From positions 2,046,001-2,110,000 of the forward strand of contig NZ_AFEJ02000001.1 in assembly GCF_000238775.2 (NCBI RefSeq): a stretch of 64,000 bases of DNA. The letters are read 5' to 3'. The stretch is from Acaryochloris sp. CCMEE 5410. Its GTDB lineage: Bacteria > Cyanobacteriota > Cyanobacteriia > Thermosynechococcales > Thermosynechococcaceae. The notes under the pieces are model-generated. The model was not told the origin of the DNA, ran no database searches, and was given only the letters and a program-made list of their open reading frames with translations. Both the position numbers and the translations under genes were made by a program. Shown piece by piece: positions 38,468-47,401 of the stretch. Each line of letters begins with the position of its first letter. The stretch's first letter is position 1.

Positions 38468-38986
38468 ATGGCTATATTTGCAGGAACCTTTAAACCCCCT
38501 GTGATTGGGACCGACGAAATACCAATCAAAATCACCGGTTCGGGACAGTGTGAGTTAACATCCGATGGGCTCAACATTCAGGGATTCAAACATACACCCA
38601 AGTTGAATAGTTCTTTATTGTTCATTCTCTTCTTTGTAGCTGTTTTCGGGGCAATGTTGCTAAAAGCGGTCTGGCCTGAGATCCCGACTTGGCTCACTCT
38701 ATCCCTCTTCGGTATATTCATTCTCCCCTATCTACAGGGTCAGGGCAGCGATCATCAAGGTGAAACCATTGAACTCTTGATTCCTTGGACATATGTAGTC
38801 GGTGCCAAGTTAGATAAGATTTCTCCTGCGGTCATTATCCGCATCAAAAAATACCGATACAAAAACGAAAGGTATAAAGGTGCACTGTATTTTCATCCAG
38901 CCCATGATTCAGAAGAGTTTCTTAAAGCATTTCAAAATTACGGGGCAAGCCTTAAGTCAAGCTCCCTTAAAGCTCATCAACAGTGA
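38468..38986 (+). CDS. Hypothetical membrane protein (172 aa)
   Basis: Two adjacent membrane helices (LLFILFFVAVFGAMLL and WLTLSLFGIFILPYL) lie between soluble N- and C-terminal parts. The C-terminal part is basic (IRIKKYRYKNERYKG). GAGGAG lies about 6 bases before the ATG. No family recognised. It overlaps the convergent 38967-39467 gene by 20 bases at the 3' ends. Confidence 0.65.
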   Translation: MAIFAGTFKPPVIGTDEIPIKITGSGQCELTSDGLNIQGFKHTPKLNSSLLFILFFVAVFGAMLLKAVWPEIPTWLTLSLFGIFILPYLQGQGSDHQGETIELLIPWTYVVGAKLDKISPAVIIRIKKYRYKNERYKGALYFHPAHDSEEFLKAFQNYGASLKSSSLKAHQQ

Positions 38987-39467
38987 CGGTATAGCGAAAT
39001 TGTTGCCCTCTTTCAAATGTCCCCACCCAAATGGAATACTTCCCTGCTGGCAGTTGGTTCGCAATCCAACCTGCATCTTTCCCTTTGGATGAGTCATCCA
39101 GGCAATACAGACGACTTCCCGGTCCTTTAACCAATAGTGTTGTATCTCGGCTACTGTTGACCTGTAACTTCAGCTTGTTGACATTTTTCTTTAAAACCAA
39201 AACATGGTCTGGGCTGGGCGAGCCATACCCTAAGCACATGTTTCTCTGCATATCTCGCTCCCCCACAATTCGATGAAGAGCGATTGCCCCTTTGGCATAG
39301 CCTTTTACAGTTTTAGAACTGAATCCAGGCGATAAGCTGAGACTCGCAAAATTAGCAGGATTAGCTTCCACATCAGGCCCTCTGCCAAACAGCCCTACCA
39401 TCAACAATAAAGCGGTTATAGGAATCTGCCACCGCCCCCATGGCCACCCTTTTCTACGATTCTTCAT
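38967..39467 (-). CDS. Exported hypothetical protein
   Basis: A 166-residue protein with an N-terminal signal (basic MKNRRKGWPWGRW, then ITALLLMVGLF). The mature part has two Cys residues that could pair (NMCLGYG and LYCLDD) and ends in a beta-rich segment (AGKYSIWVGTFERGQQFRYT), like pre-peptidase C-terminal or similar sandwich domains. ATG 39467 has AAGGTG upstream; the frame is open to 39566. Function unknown. Confidence 0.65.
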   Translation of the reverse strand: MKNRRKGWPWGRWQIPITALLLMVGLFGRGPDVEANPANFASLSLSPGFSSKTVKGYAKGAIALHRIVGERDMQRNMCLGYGSPSPDHVLVLKKNVNKLKLQVNSSRDTTLLVKGPGSRLYCLDDSSKGKDAGWIANQLPAGKYSIWVGTFERGQQFRYTVTVDEL

Positions 39468-39675
39468 AACTTGCACCTTAACACCCACGTCTAGGGCGTC
39501 ATTTGAGTTGGGTAGACGTGCACACTTTGGAAAAGTTGCTCCATATTTCAAGCGTGCCCAGATCATCCCCCTATTCTGTGGGTTTAGTTTATAAATCGTC
39601 AGAATATCCAGAGTTTATTTAGAGTGACCGCAGTCGAACTCAAGCCCATTACAAACTCAATTCTGTGGCCTTAAC

Positions 39676-40011
39676 TTATGCCGACAAGCTCCCTGAGCTG
39701 AGGGGAATCAATACCCCTTCTGTTGTTAATCCCAGTTGAATAGGCTCTTGAGAGCGAATCGCTTTACCTGTTAAGGCACAACGGGTGTCTGTTTGAGCTG
39801 TAGCAGGAAATGATGCAGAGATCTGTGACCGTTCAACGGTTGGGGTAAATTCTCCCGACTTTTGCTGAACATAGTTCCAAAGAATATCGCGAATCAGTGC
39901 CTGATAGCCCTGGTGGCCAGAGAGGTTCTTTAGTTTATCCTTCAATTCTCGCTCCAACCGAATACTGGTGACTTGCATCTCAGTGGTAGGGACGGAATGA
40001 GTGACAGACAT
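39676..40011 (-). CDS. Ribbon-helix-helix (CopG-like) regulator
   Basis: A 111-residue protein. Residues 12-50 read as a ribbon-helix-helix domain: a beta strand (QVTSIRLERELKDKL) and two helices ending IRDILWNYVQQ. The C-terminal part (CALTGKAIRSQEPIQLGL) resembles a short Cys-containing or zinc-ribbon-like fold, but only one Cys is present. An inverted repeat lies 42 bases before its start and may be its own operator. The divergent neighbour at 40227 may be a target. Confidence 0.75.
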   Translation of the reverse strand: MSVTHSVPTTEMQVTSIRLERELKDKLKNLSGHQGYQALIRDILWNYVQQKSGEFTPTVERSQISASFPATAQTDTRCALTGKAIRSQEPIQLGLTTEGVLIPLSSGSLSA

Positions 40012-40052
40012 TTACAGTTCCTCTAAATAAGCTAAACAACGTAGACAAATTG

Positions 40053-40068
40053 TACTACGATTGTAGTA
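40053..40068. promoter_or_regulatory. Candidate RHH operator (inverted repeat)
   Basis: TACTAC (40053-40058), GATT, GTAGTA (40063-40068). A further GTAG at 40041-40044 gives repeated half-sites. It lies between the divergent RHH gene and the 40227 gene. Ribbon-helix-helix proteins bind short repeats like this near their own promoters. Confidence 0.4.
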
Positions 40069-40226
40069 TATTTGACCTGATTACCGCATTAGGCTACAAG
40101 TGAATGTTAAAAAGCATCTACATGCTGAGTTTAATAAAGTTAAACGTTTAGGGTTAGCCCTAATAATAGTCAGTTTTCGATCAGTTTCAGGGAGTTGGGT
40201 TATCCATTTAGCGGGGACTATAGGGC

Positions 40227-40652
40227 ATGTTGAAATTTAACTATGGTAAGCAAGGCACTGTTTTAGAGTCCGTTGCCGATCCAATTGAAGACGTGATCAA
40301 TCGACGCGTTGTCCTGGCCATGCGATCTGCCCAGCCCATCCATATGGAACCTAGCTTTGTCTCTTTGATTGTGCCTTCTGAGATTCCCGAGGTTCGAGCG
40401 TTGGCTTTTGAACTGACTCAAGGGAATTGTGATGCAGTTTCTCTAAGCACCCAAGAGTCCCTCTCAGATTTATCTAGAGAATCAATAGCGCCTTCAGATT
40501 TCATCAACCATGATATCGAAGTCATTATGCGGGGTGTTTGGTTGACCCACCATCCTGATGCCGAGGAAGGTGTATTTTTCACCTCCCTCACTACTGAAAT
40601 TGAAGAGCAAATTGAAGAGCTATGGACTTACCAACCCGTTGCCTCACCCTAG
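40227..40652 (+). CDS. Conserved-looking cyanobacterial protein, unknown function
   Basis: A soluble 141-residue acidic protein. GGGGAC and AGGG lie within 15 bases before the ATG. No named domain was recognised. The sequence has a compact mixed alpha/beta look (SFVSLIVPSEIPEVRALAFE, then FFTSLTTEIEEQIEELW). It is followed after 78 bases by a DUF3177 gene on the same strand. Confidence 0.65.
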   Translation: MLKFNYGKQGTVLESVADPIEDVINRRVVLAMRSAQPIHMEPSFVSLIVPSEIPEVRALAFELTQGNCDAVSLSTQESLSDLSRESIAPSDFINHDIEVIMRGVWLTHHPDAEEGVFFTSLTTEIEEQIEELWTYQPVASP

Positions 40653-40730
40653 AAGTCCCCCCAGCCGATTGACTTTTAAGGGACCAATTCTGGGTAGAGT
40701 AGATATGCTGAACCAACGTTTGAGAAATTT

Positions 40731-41321
40731 ATGTCCATTGAAATGTTACGAACGCTAGTATGGACAGATTGCCGACTGGCGCTCGTCTTTTTAGTGTTTT
40801 TCCCTTTTGGTTTACTGGTTTGGGCCATTATTGAAAATGCTCAACCCATTAGCCGACTTTTGGTCATCTACTGGCGAGTTGCCAGTTTATTACTCATCAC
40901 CATGTATTTAATGATGGCTCAAGTCCCCCTCAGTTTTGTGACGCTTTTTCTAGCTTTGCTGTTGGTTCCAGCCAGTCTCTGGTTTTGGGTGGATTTGAAT
41001 GAAGAAATTGATGACCGCCGCGGCAAGTTAAAGCTAGCCCTAACTTCATGGCGCTGGGCAACCACCCTATTTTGCCTGATCTCTGCAGCAGCATTATCGC
41101 CATCTTTAGGCTGTGCAGGTTCCAAAACTGCGATCGCAACGGATCAATGCCAAGTTTGGCTAGAGCCTGCCTATGGATTTTCATCGATTGTCCATGCTAG
41201 CTCTGGTGTCAGCCGAATTAACATCTTAGCGACCCTCGCGTTAATTCTCTACGGCTTTTATTTTGGCTATTTTTTGCTCTTCCGCCTGTCCAAACAGGGT
41301 CGTTCCGCCACAGGTTATTGA
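40731..41321 (+). CDS. DUF3177-family membrane protein
   Basis: A 196-residue membrane protein with five or six helices (for example LALVFLVFFPFGLLVWAII, ILATLALILYGFYFGYFLL) and a conserved-looking cytoplasmic loop WFWVDLNEEIDDRRGK. The pattern fits DUF3177, a cyanobacterial family of unknown function. A lumenal or periplasmic loop carries two Cys (LGCAG and DQCQVW). It is followed 20 bases later by the 41342 gene and probably co-transcribed. Confidence 0.75.
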   Translation: MSIEMLRTLVWTDCRLALVFLVFFPFGLLVWAIIENAQPISRLLVIYWRVASLLLITMYLMMAQVPLSFVTLFLALLLVPASLWFWVDLNEEIDDRRGKLKLALTSWRWATTLFCLISAAALSPSLGCAGSKTAIATDQCQVWLEPAYGFSSIVHASSGVSRINILATLALILYGFYFGYFLLFRLSKQGRSATGY

Positions 41322-41341
41322 TCCCATTCTGACGCGTAGCT

Positions 41342-41635
41342 ATGACTATCGGGGATAGGTTAGAACAATATACCCTTCAACATCCTCAAGAGGTATTGAT
41401 TGTCAAAGCCGAAGTTGCCGGCGAGTCGGATGAAATCGCCATTTTTAGAGGCTTTTCCAGTTCACTAATGCGACCCACTGCATTTGATATTGATATCCCT
41501 GTCTTGCCTGCGGATGCCAATATTCTCTCGATTGACCGACTACAGGGTCCCTACGATCCAGCTAACCCACAATATTTACAGCAGGATCTGTCTTGGGAAG
41601 ACTTTCTGAAGCACTTAACAGAACTAGGTTTATAG
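41342..41635 (+). CDS. Small conserved cyanobacterial protein (97 aa)
   Basis: A soluble 97-residue protein (EVLIVKAEVAGESDEIAIFRGF, then VLPADANILSIDRLQGPYDP). I recall related small proteins throughout cyanobacteria and in plastid-bearing eukaryotes, of unknown function. It lies 20 bases after the DUF3177 gene on the same strand. Confidence 0.7.
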   Translation: MTIGDRLEQYTLQHPQEVLIVKAEVAGESDEIAIFRGFSSSLMRPTAFDIDIPVLPADANILSIDRLQGPYDPANPQYLQQDLSWEDFLKHLTELGL

Positions 41636-41897
41636 CCTCGAATGAATCTTGGGACCATTACAGCCTCACTCCTTCGTCGATGTTACAAAATGTGGCTCTC
41701 ATGATGCTCACATCTACACTTCACAGAGCTGATGTAACCTTGTAAAAATACAGACCTGGCCTTATTTTGAGGCACCATAGCTCCACTCATCTATCCCTAT
41801 CTACCTCACCCCCTTCACAGATACAAGATAATTGATGAGTTTGATAGTCTGGAAAGATATCAAGACTGTATCAAGGAACTGTTGAAATCAAACGACA

Positions 41898-42482
41898 ATG
41901 GATAATTCTTTAGCAACCCTCTATTTGACACTTTTCTTAGTCTTACTCTGCTTCGCAGGGTGGTTTGTGTTTCGCCAAGTCCTCAGAACACGCAAGAATG
42001 AACTCACCATTTCCAAGCTCGAAACCAAATTCAAAAAAGATATTGGTACGGTCGAAGAATATTTCGAGCTAGGCAGTATCTATTTACAGAAAAAACTTTT
42101 CGTCCAAGCGGTTACTCAACTCAAAAAGGCACTGAAGGCGGCTGAAGATGAACTTGGCGCTCTTCCTTCAGAGGAAGACGATACTGAGACAACAGACAAC
42201 TCCCCTATCATAGAACCTTTGGCTCCGTTATATAACGCTCTGGGCTATGCCTACTTCGGCCAAGAACAGTTTGATTTAGCCATTCGGAACTATAAAGAAG
42301 CCCTGAAGTGTAAAGCAGATTATCTAGTGGCCATGAATAACCTGGCCCATGCCTATGAACGCAAAAAGCTGATGCGCCAAGCCCTAGATACTTATGATGA
42401 GGTATTATCCCAAGATCCGAAAAACGATACAGCCAAGCGCCGTTCTCGATCTCTCCGTAAGCAAGTTGCGGTTTCGGGATAA
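41898..42482 (+). CDS. ycf37: Ycf37-like TPR protein (photosystem I assembly)
   Basis: A 194-residue protein with an N-terminal membrane helix (TLYLTLFLVLLCFAGWFVF) and about three tetratricopeptide repeats (EEYFELGSIYLQKKLFVQAV; ALGYAYFGQEQFDLAIRNY; NLAHAYERKKLMRQALDTY). Size, anchor and repeat order fit Ycf37, a thylakoid protein that supports photosystem I assembly or stability. An acidic insert (SEEDDTETTD) lies between repeats. The CRR7-like gene starts 5 bases after its stop. Confidence 0.82.
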   Translation: MDNSLATLYLTLFLVLLCFAGWFVFRQVLRTRKNELTISKLETKFKKDIGTVEEYFELGSIYLQKKLFVQAVTQLKKALKAAEDELGALPSEEDDTETTDNSPIIEPLAPLYNALGYAYFGQEQFDLAIRNYKEALKCKADYLVAMNNLAHAYERKKLMRQALDTYDEVLSQDPKNDTAKRRSRSLRKQVAVSG

Positions 42483-42487
42483 GTCTA

Positions 42488-42748
42488 ATGCCTGATCCCA
42501 TCATGTATGGCGATGATGATATGTACGTCGTTCTGGAAACTAATCAGCCAGAACAGTTTTTAACAGCGGCAGAATTACTCGCCAAACTAGAGTCCGTGTT
42601 GTCCACTCAGCAAGCGGACCTTCCTCAAGATCTGCAAAACATTTCCGGCATTTCTGAACAAGCAAAGCATCTGGCATCTACTGGATGTGAGCTTGATTTA
42701 GGTCCAGGTGAATTTTTGCAGTGGTATGTTGTTCGTTTAGAAAAATAG
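42488..42748 (+). CDS. CRR7-like protein (NDH-1 assembly)
   Basis: An 86-residue protein matching the chlororespiratory-reduction-7 family: YVVLETNQPEQFLTAAELLA at the start and CELDLGPGEFLQWYVVRLEK at the end. In plants CRR7 is needed for assembly of the chloroplast NDH complex; the cyanobacterial homologue is assumed to act on NDH-1. It sits 5 bases after ycf37, which suggests translational linkage of two thylakoid-complex assembly factors. Confidence 0.85.
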   Translation: MPDPIMYGDDDMYVVLETNQPEQFLTAAELLAKLESVLSTQQADLPQDLQNISGISEQAKHLASTGCELDLGPGEFLQWYVVRLEK

Positions 42749-42752
42749 ACAA

Positions 42753-42783
42753 ATGACCCAGCAGAACCACTCTGCTGGGTCAT
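42753..42783. terminator. Strong hairpin after the CRR7-like gene
   Basis: ATGACCCAGCAGA (42753-42765) pairs fully with TCTGCTGGGTCAT (42771-42783) around a 5-base loop. It lies between convergent genes; no T tract follows. Confidence 0.7.
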
Positions 42784-42829
42784 TGATTCAGTCGGTTTAG
42801 AACCTCGCTTATGCTAAGCGGGCTGATTA

Positions 42830-43432
42830 CTACAGCTTTTGACTAATAGAGCCTCGCTGAGCACGATGCATCGCTCGAAGTACGGCAGCTGGATCCACAA
42901 GCTTGCCTTGGTATTTGAGCGTCCAATGAAGGTGGGGACCCGTCGTCCGTCCGGTCATACCAACCCGGCCAATGCGTTGGCCAGCTTTTACCGTTTGTCC
43001 TTGGCGAATTCGCAATCCACCATCAACAACGTAAGGGCCTCCGCTATCTCTGGCAACATAGCCTTTCATATGGCAATAGACATGGACCCAAGAGCCAGAC
43101 TGCACACGAACAGAAGTGCCACAAGCCGTATTGTCTGACACTCTGATCACACGTCCAGACCACCAGTTGCGAATATAGCTACCATTGGGCGCTGCAAAAT
43201 CAAGGCCGGTATGAAATTCTGTTGAATAACCACCCGTTGGCGATGAGCGATAGCCAAATGGAGACGTATATCCCTGGAAATTTTCCACCGGGAAAGAGCC
43301 ATTGCGCCAGATCGAAGTACCCACTGCAACTTGAGGGGGCTGATTACCTACAGCTTTTGGCCCCATAGCGGCTAATACATTTAATCCAACGACACTTGCA
43401 CCAACGGCGAATAACCAGCGGTTGCGTTTCAT
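42830..43432 (-). CDS. M23 (LytM-type) metallopeptidase, exported
   Basis: A 200-residue cell-wall endopeptidase candidate. A signal sequence at the N-terminus (MKRNRWLFAVGASVVGLNVLA) precedes the LytM domain. Zinc ligands are His74 and Asp78 (FHTGLDFA) and His169 in HLHW, with His167 also in the HxH motif. ATG 43432 is preferred: AAAGGAG lies 7 bases upstream, whereas the frame is open to 43450. It likely trims peptidoglycan cross-links or acts as a divisome or septum factor. Two Cys (NTACGTS and VYCHMK) may form a disulphide. Confidence 0.88.
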   Translation of the reverse strand: MKRNRWLFAVGASVVGLNVLAAMGPKAVGNQPPQVAVGTSIWRNGSFPVENFQGYTSPFGYRSSPTGGYSTEFHTGLDFAAPNGSYIRNWWSGRVIRVSDNTACGTSVRVQSGSWVHVYCHMKGYVARDSGGPYVVDGGLRIRQGQTVKAGQRIGRVGMTGRTTGPHLHWTLKYQGKLVDPAAVLRAMHRAQRGSISQKL

Positions 43433-43550
43433 TGCGGAACTCCTTTGCAAATGACCCCAACTTGCCCAACCGGCAATGGTCTACTAATGAACAATAACAA
43501 TAAAGAAAACATGAACTCTCTTATAGCGTCATGCCTAGCATCTGTCAATA

Positions 43551-43574
43551 TTGGTCAGCCCAATTGCTGACCAA
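43551..43574. repeat. Inverted repeat, 9-bp perfect arms
   Basis: TTGGTCAGC (43551-43559), CCAATT, GCTGACCAA (43566-43574). Symmetry and spacing suit a dimeric regulator; it is about 120 bases upstream of the M23 start. Confidence 0.45.
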
Positions 43575-43753
43575 ATGACACAAATACAACCTTTCTTGGA
43601 TGACTTTGAGCCAGACCTTCGATTTAATGACTACTCTAATGAGTACCCAGTTCCGTCTTGTCTCAAGCTTGATTCAGTATGCACTTCTTCTTAGAGAATA
43701 TTGCAATCCTAAGGATCCCATCCCCAGAGACGTCCTCCATACTCGGAAATAGT

Positions 43754-43778
43754 CGGTCTTTTGTGAAGTAAAAGACCG
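43754..43778. repeat. Hairpin just before the ABC exporter gene
   Basis: CGGTCTTTT (43754-43762), 7-base loop, AAAAGACCG (43770-43778). It ends 19 bases before the ATG at 43798, so in mRNA it could affect ribosome access, or it could be an operator. Confidence 0.45.
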
Positions 43779-43797
43779 GCAAGGTTAGACTGAAGCA

Positions 43798-45558
43798 ATG
43801 GCTAAGACAACCGGTAAGTATTCTCGACTCCACAAGTTAGTTCAATATCTTCAACCCCATTGGCAGAGTGTCTTCTTGGGCATTTTGGCTCTGTTTATTG
43901 TCAATGGCCTAGGGACTTACTTACCCCTGCTGATCCGCAATGCCATTGATGACTTAGAGATTGCCTTTAGCTTTGGTCCCATCCTTCGCAACATTTTAGT
44001 CATTGCGGGTCTCGCTTCAATTATGTGGTGTTTCCGCATGGCCTCCCGAATTCTGTTATTTGGGACAGGCCGGCAAGTCGAATTCGATCTAAAGCAGCGA
44101 ATGTTTGAACATCTCCTATCTTTGGAGCCGTCTTACTTCGCCGAAAACACTGCAGGTGACCTCATCAACCGCGCCACCAGCGACGTGGATAATATTCGTC
44201 GTCTAGTGGGCTTCGCGGTCCTAAGCTTGGCCAACACCTTATTTGCCTATGCCTTACGGCTGCCAGTCATGCTGGCAATCGACCCAGTGTTGAGTCTGAC
44301 TGCCATCGCTGTGTATCCCCTGATCATGCTGTTAGTGCAATTCTTTAGCCATCGTCTACGTAGTGAGCAATTAGCCGTGCAACAGGCACTCTCCAATATG
44401 AGTGAGCTGGTTCAGGAAGATATGAGTGGCATTTCTCTCATTAAAATTTATGCCCAAGAAACCAATGAACAGTCCGAGTTTCAACATTTGAATCAAGCCT
44501 TATTAACTGCCAATCTAAAGCTAGCCAAGACCCGGAATATTCTATTTCCTGTTTTAGGAGGCATGGCCAGTATTAGTTTGCTAGTGCTTTTGGCGTTTGG
44601 AAGTCGGGCGATTCCATCTGGTGGGATTAGCGTCGGTGACTTTGTCGCCCTGCTGCTCTATGTTGAGCAGCTCATTTTCCCCACAGCCCTTTTGGGCTTC
44701 ACCATTACTGCTTACCAACGGGGAGAAGTCAGTATCGACCGCATTGAAACTATTCTGGGGGTAGAACCTCATATTCAAAATACAGACCAATCCCAACGGT
44801 TAGATCAAGAACATGTTCAAGGCAAATTAACTGCAAAAAATCTAACCTTTAACTATCCCGGCGCGGCTACTCCTTCTTTAAAACAGGTCAGCTTTCAAAT
44901 TCAGCCCGGAGAGACCGTCGCCATTGTCGGCCCCGTGGGCTCAGGGAAATCGACCCTGGCGAACGCCTTACCCCGTCTATTAGATATTTCGGCTGGGCAA
45001 CTCTTTGTCGATGGTCATGATGTCACTCAAGTCCATTTGCGCGACTTGCGGAATGCAATTGCCTATGTGCCCCAAGATAGTTTCCTCTTCAGTACGAGTC
45101 TCAAAAACAACATTCGCTATGGCAATCCCCTTAGTGATGCGTCCGAGGTGGAATATGTGGCCAAACAAGCACAAATCCATGATGAGGTTTTGAACTTTCC
45201 CCAGCGGTATAAGACGATTGTGGGGGAGCGGGGCATTACGTTATCTGGAGGACAGCGCCAGCGAACGGCCCTATCGCGAGCATTGTTAGTAGATGCTCCT
45301 ATTCTGATTTTGGATGATGCCCTGTCTAGTGTGGACAATCAAACGGCCACGGAAATCCTGAATAACCTATCAAGCGGCACTCAGCGCAAGACCGTGGTGT
45401 TTATTTCTCATCAATTGTCAGCTGCTGCGATCGCAGATCAGATCTTGGTGATGGATCAAGGCGAGATTGTCCAAATCGGCACTCATAATCATCTCGTCCA
45501 AGAACCGGGTCTGTACCAAACCCTATGGAATAAGCAGAAACTGGAAGAGCAGCTGTAA
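43798..45558 (+). CDS. ABC exporter, fused membrane and ATPase domains (MsbA/multidrug type)
   Basis: A 586-residue half-transporter that should dimerise. Six membrane helices fill residues 1-310. The ATPase has Walker A GPVGSGKST at about 378, the ABC signature LSGGQRQRTALSRAL at about 482, Walker B ILILDDALSS at about 502 and the H-loop ISHQ at about 537. Sequence is closest by eye to the MdlB/MsbA-like multidrug or lipid exporters. The substrate is unknown. No accessory genes sit beside it. Confidence 0.92.
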   Translation: MAKTTGKYSRLHKLVQYLQPHWQSVFLGILALFIVNGLGTYLPLLIRNAIDDLEIAFSFGPILRNILVIAGLASIMWCFRMASRILLFGTGRQVEFDLKQRMFEHLLSLEPSYFAENTAGDLINRATSDVDNIRRLVGFAVLSLANTLFAYALRLPVMLAIDPVLSLTAIAVYPLIMLLVQFFSHRLRSEQLAVQQALSNMSELVQEDMSGISLIKIYAQETNEQSEFQHLNQALLTANLKLAKTRNILFPVLGGMASISLLVLLAFGSRAIPSGGISVGDFVALLLYVEQLIFPTALLGFTITAYQRGEVSIDRIETILGVEPHIQNTDQSQRLDQEHVQGKLTAKNLTFNYPGAATPSLKQVSFQIQPGETVAIVGPVGSGKSTLANALPRLLDISAGQLFVDGHDVTQVHLRDLRNAIAYVPQDSFLFSTSLKNNIRYGNPLSDASEVEYVAKQAQIHDEVLNFPQRYKTIVGERGITLSGGQRQRTALSRALLVDAPILILDDALSSVDNQTATEILNNLSSGTQRKTVVFISHQLSAAAIADQILVMDQGEIVQIGTHNHLVQEPGLYQTLWNKQKLEEQL

Positions 45559-45607
45559 TAGATCCCAGCCCTTGGCTCAACCCATCCGGCTAGCCTATTG
45601 CGTTCCC

Positions 45608-46162
45608 CTACAAAAGGGATTGTTTTGATTTCAATTTGATTAATTCTTTGAGAGTCGGAATGGGAAATAGCTGCGCCACTTGTTTATAGGGAGCAGTGAT
45701 ACCATCTGGCCCCACAACATAGTGGGTATCATCTTTATAAACACTATCAACCACCACACCCGCTTGGTAAGCCAAGGGATACCATTTTTCAAACTGGCGA
45801 TCAATTAAGACCAAAGTACCTTGAGCATTGACTTGATAGGCTTTGCCCACATACCCTGCAGTGTCATAAAAGATCTGGTGGATATGTTGATCTAATTGGA
45901 CTTCATCTGGGATTTGCGGTCGGTAAAACGCTTTAATTTCTGCTTCAACATCCAGTTCCTGTAGGCGAGTATGTAAGCCCTGCTTATCATCAGAGAAATA
46001 AGCTTCTCGAGCCCGCCCATCTTGCAAAAACTTAAGAATAATCCCCACAGGAACACCCTGCACGGTCAGAGAAGGACCCAACACAATCGCTGTCAGCACG
46101 GTAACGACCGTTAGACCTGCGCCTAGTTTGAGAAGAGTCGCTCGGATGGTTTTCTTAGCCAT
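45608..46162 (-). CDS. Hypothetical membrane-anchored protein (184 aa)
   Basis: An N-terminal helix (LGAGLTVVTVLTAIVLGPSL) follows a basic start (MAKKTIRATLLK), so the rest (about 150 residues) should face the lumen or periplasm. The soluble part is mixed alpha/beta (DEVQLDQHIHQIFYDTAGYV, DGITAPYKQVAQLFPIPTL). No family recognised. It lies 107 bases downstream of tpiA's start-distal boundary on the opposite side of the ABC gene, sharing strand with tpiA; tpiA is upstream, so co-transcription would give tpiA second only if reversed, which it is not. Confidence 0.6.
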   Translation of the reverse strand: MAKKTIRATLLKLGAGLTVVTVLTAIVLGPSLTVQGVPVGIILKFLQDGRAREAYFSDDKQGLHTRLQELDVEAEIKAFYRPQIPDEVQLDQHIHQIFYDTAGYVGKAYQVNAQGTLVLIDRQFEKWYPLAYQAGVVVDSVYKDDTHYVVGPDGITAPYKQVAQLFPIPTLKELIKLKSKQSLL

Positions 46163-46269
46163 ACCCCTAGTCTAGCGACTCAAAATCAAATGACCGGTAT
46201 CTTCAATGCCCAGATAGAGATGACTCCGGATATCTGGAGAGCAATACCATGCCTTTCAACCCCTGATCC

Positions 46270-46995
46270 TTAGTGATAATTAACGATCCGCGCGAACCCG
46301 TCTCCCGCCAAACTAGCACCACCCACTAGGGCACCGTCTATCTCTGGCTGGGCCATGATTTCATCCACGTTATCCGGTTTAACCGAACCGCCATATTGAA
46401 TGGTGACATCAGAGTTGGTTAAACGAGAACGGATTAAGCCAATCACCCGATTGGCCTCACTACTGGCGCAGGTGTCTCCTGTACCAATAGCCCAAATGGG
46501 TTCATAGGCAATAATTAAGTTCTGTTGATCAACCCCCACCAGACCTTTTTCAAGCTGCTCAAAGATAACCGCTTCGGTCTCGTTGGCATCCCGCTGCGCC
46601 TTTGATTCACCAACACAGAGAATGGGAGTCAGGCGATGATTTTGAGCGGCCTTGAGTCGCTGATTCACGGTGGCATCCGTTTCACCAAAAAACTGGCGAC
46701 GCTCACTATGACCGATAACGACATAACGAACCCCAGTTTCCAGCAGCATCGGCCCAGAGATTTCGCCCGTAAAAGCACCGGTGTCTTCCCAGTGGATATT
46801 TTGCGCCCCGACTTGCACCCGACTGCCATGTAAGTTCTTAGAGAGGGCCGTCAATGTGGTGAAAGGTGCACAGAGAATCACATCTCGATCTTCAGGGGTA
46901 TCTTGTAGCAGGGGTAGAAAGGTTTGCAAAAATTCCAGGGCCTCTGCCTGGGTTTTGTGCATTTTCCAGTTGCCTGCGATCACAATTTTTCGCAC
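46270..46995 (-). CDS. tpiA: Triosephosphate isomerase
   Basis: Interconverts dihydroxyacetone phosphate and glyceraldehyde-3-phosphate in glycolysis and the Calvin cycle. It has 241 residues. The catalytic set is complete: Lys11 in GNWKMHK, His96 in IGHSERR and Glu165 in [11 protein letters not shown]. The phosphate-gripping YGGSVKPDN is present. ATG 46995 ([11 protein letters not shown]) is the family-typical start. Confidence 0.97.
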   Translation of the reverse strand: MRKIVIAGNWKMHKTQAEALEFLQTFLPLLQDTPEDRDVILCAPFTTLTALSKNLHGSRVQVGAQNIHWEDTGAFTGEISGPMLLETGVRYVVIGHSERRQFFGETDATVNQRLKAAQNHRLTPILCVGESKAQRDANETEAVIFEQLEKGLVGVDQQNLIIAYEPIWAIGTGDTCASSEANRVIGLIRSRLTNSDVTIQYGGSVKPDNVDEIMAQPEIDGALVGGASLAGDGFARIVNYH

Positions 46996-47401
46996 GGTAG
47001 TTTTATCTAAGTTTCGATTAAAGTTAATGCACTATTAAGTGTAAGGGCTTGGGTGACGCATTACTAGGACTGAGGGATCGAACCCTTACCCGGCTGCATA
47101 TGGACCGTTGTGTTCCTGTATGGTCTTAGCCATTATTTCCGTGGCAGGCACCAGATGAATCTGCCTAAGACATAGGCAGCCAATGCTGCTGTTCCAGTCA
47201 ACAGGATCTGCTCCAGCATTATGGCAGACATCCCAAATAAGACGCTCAACATTCAGCCATCCGTCCACTTTCGAACGATGCCTAAAGCCATATGGGAATT
47301 CACTTTCGCTAAAAAGAATACCGAAGTTGTATCGTTTCTTACCGAATAGCCGGGCCAAATTCGTTACTGTGCTCTCATGACTGTAATCTAGACTACACTT
47401 C
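46996..47401. other. 406-base divergent region, tpiA / LysR regulator
   Basis: It must hold the promoters of both genes. A minus-strand frame of 105 codons (47086-47403) fills much of it but is not convincing (see rejected list). No tRNA was found, although GGGTTCGATCCCT on the minus strand near 47070-47085 resembles a T-arm. Confidence 0.45.

Larger units (their letters stand above)
43433..43797. other. Divergent intergenic region with two inverted repeats
   Basis: 365 bases between the M23 gene and the ABC exporter, expected to hold both promoters. It contains two clear inverted repeats, listed separately. No small gene is evident. Confidence 0.5.

Noticed and set aside
47062-47090. T-arm-like GGGTTCGATCCCT on the minus strand
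   Set aside because: No matching acceptor, D or anticodon arm could be built around it, so it is not a tRNA.
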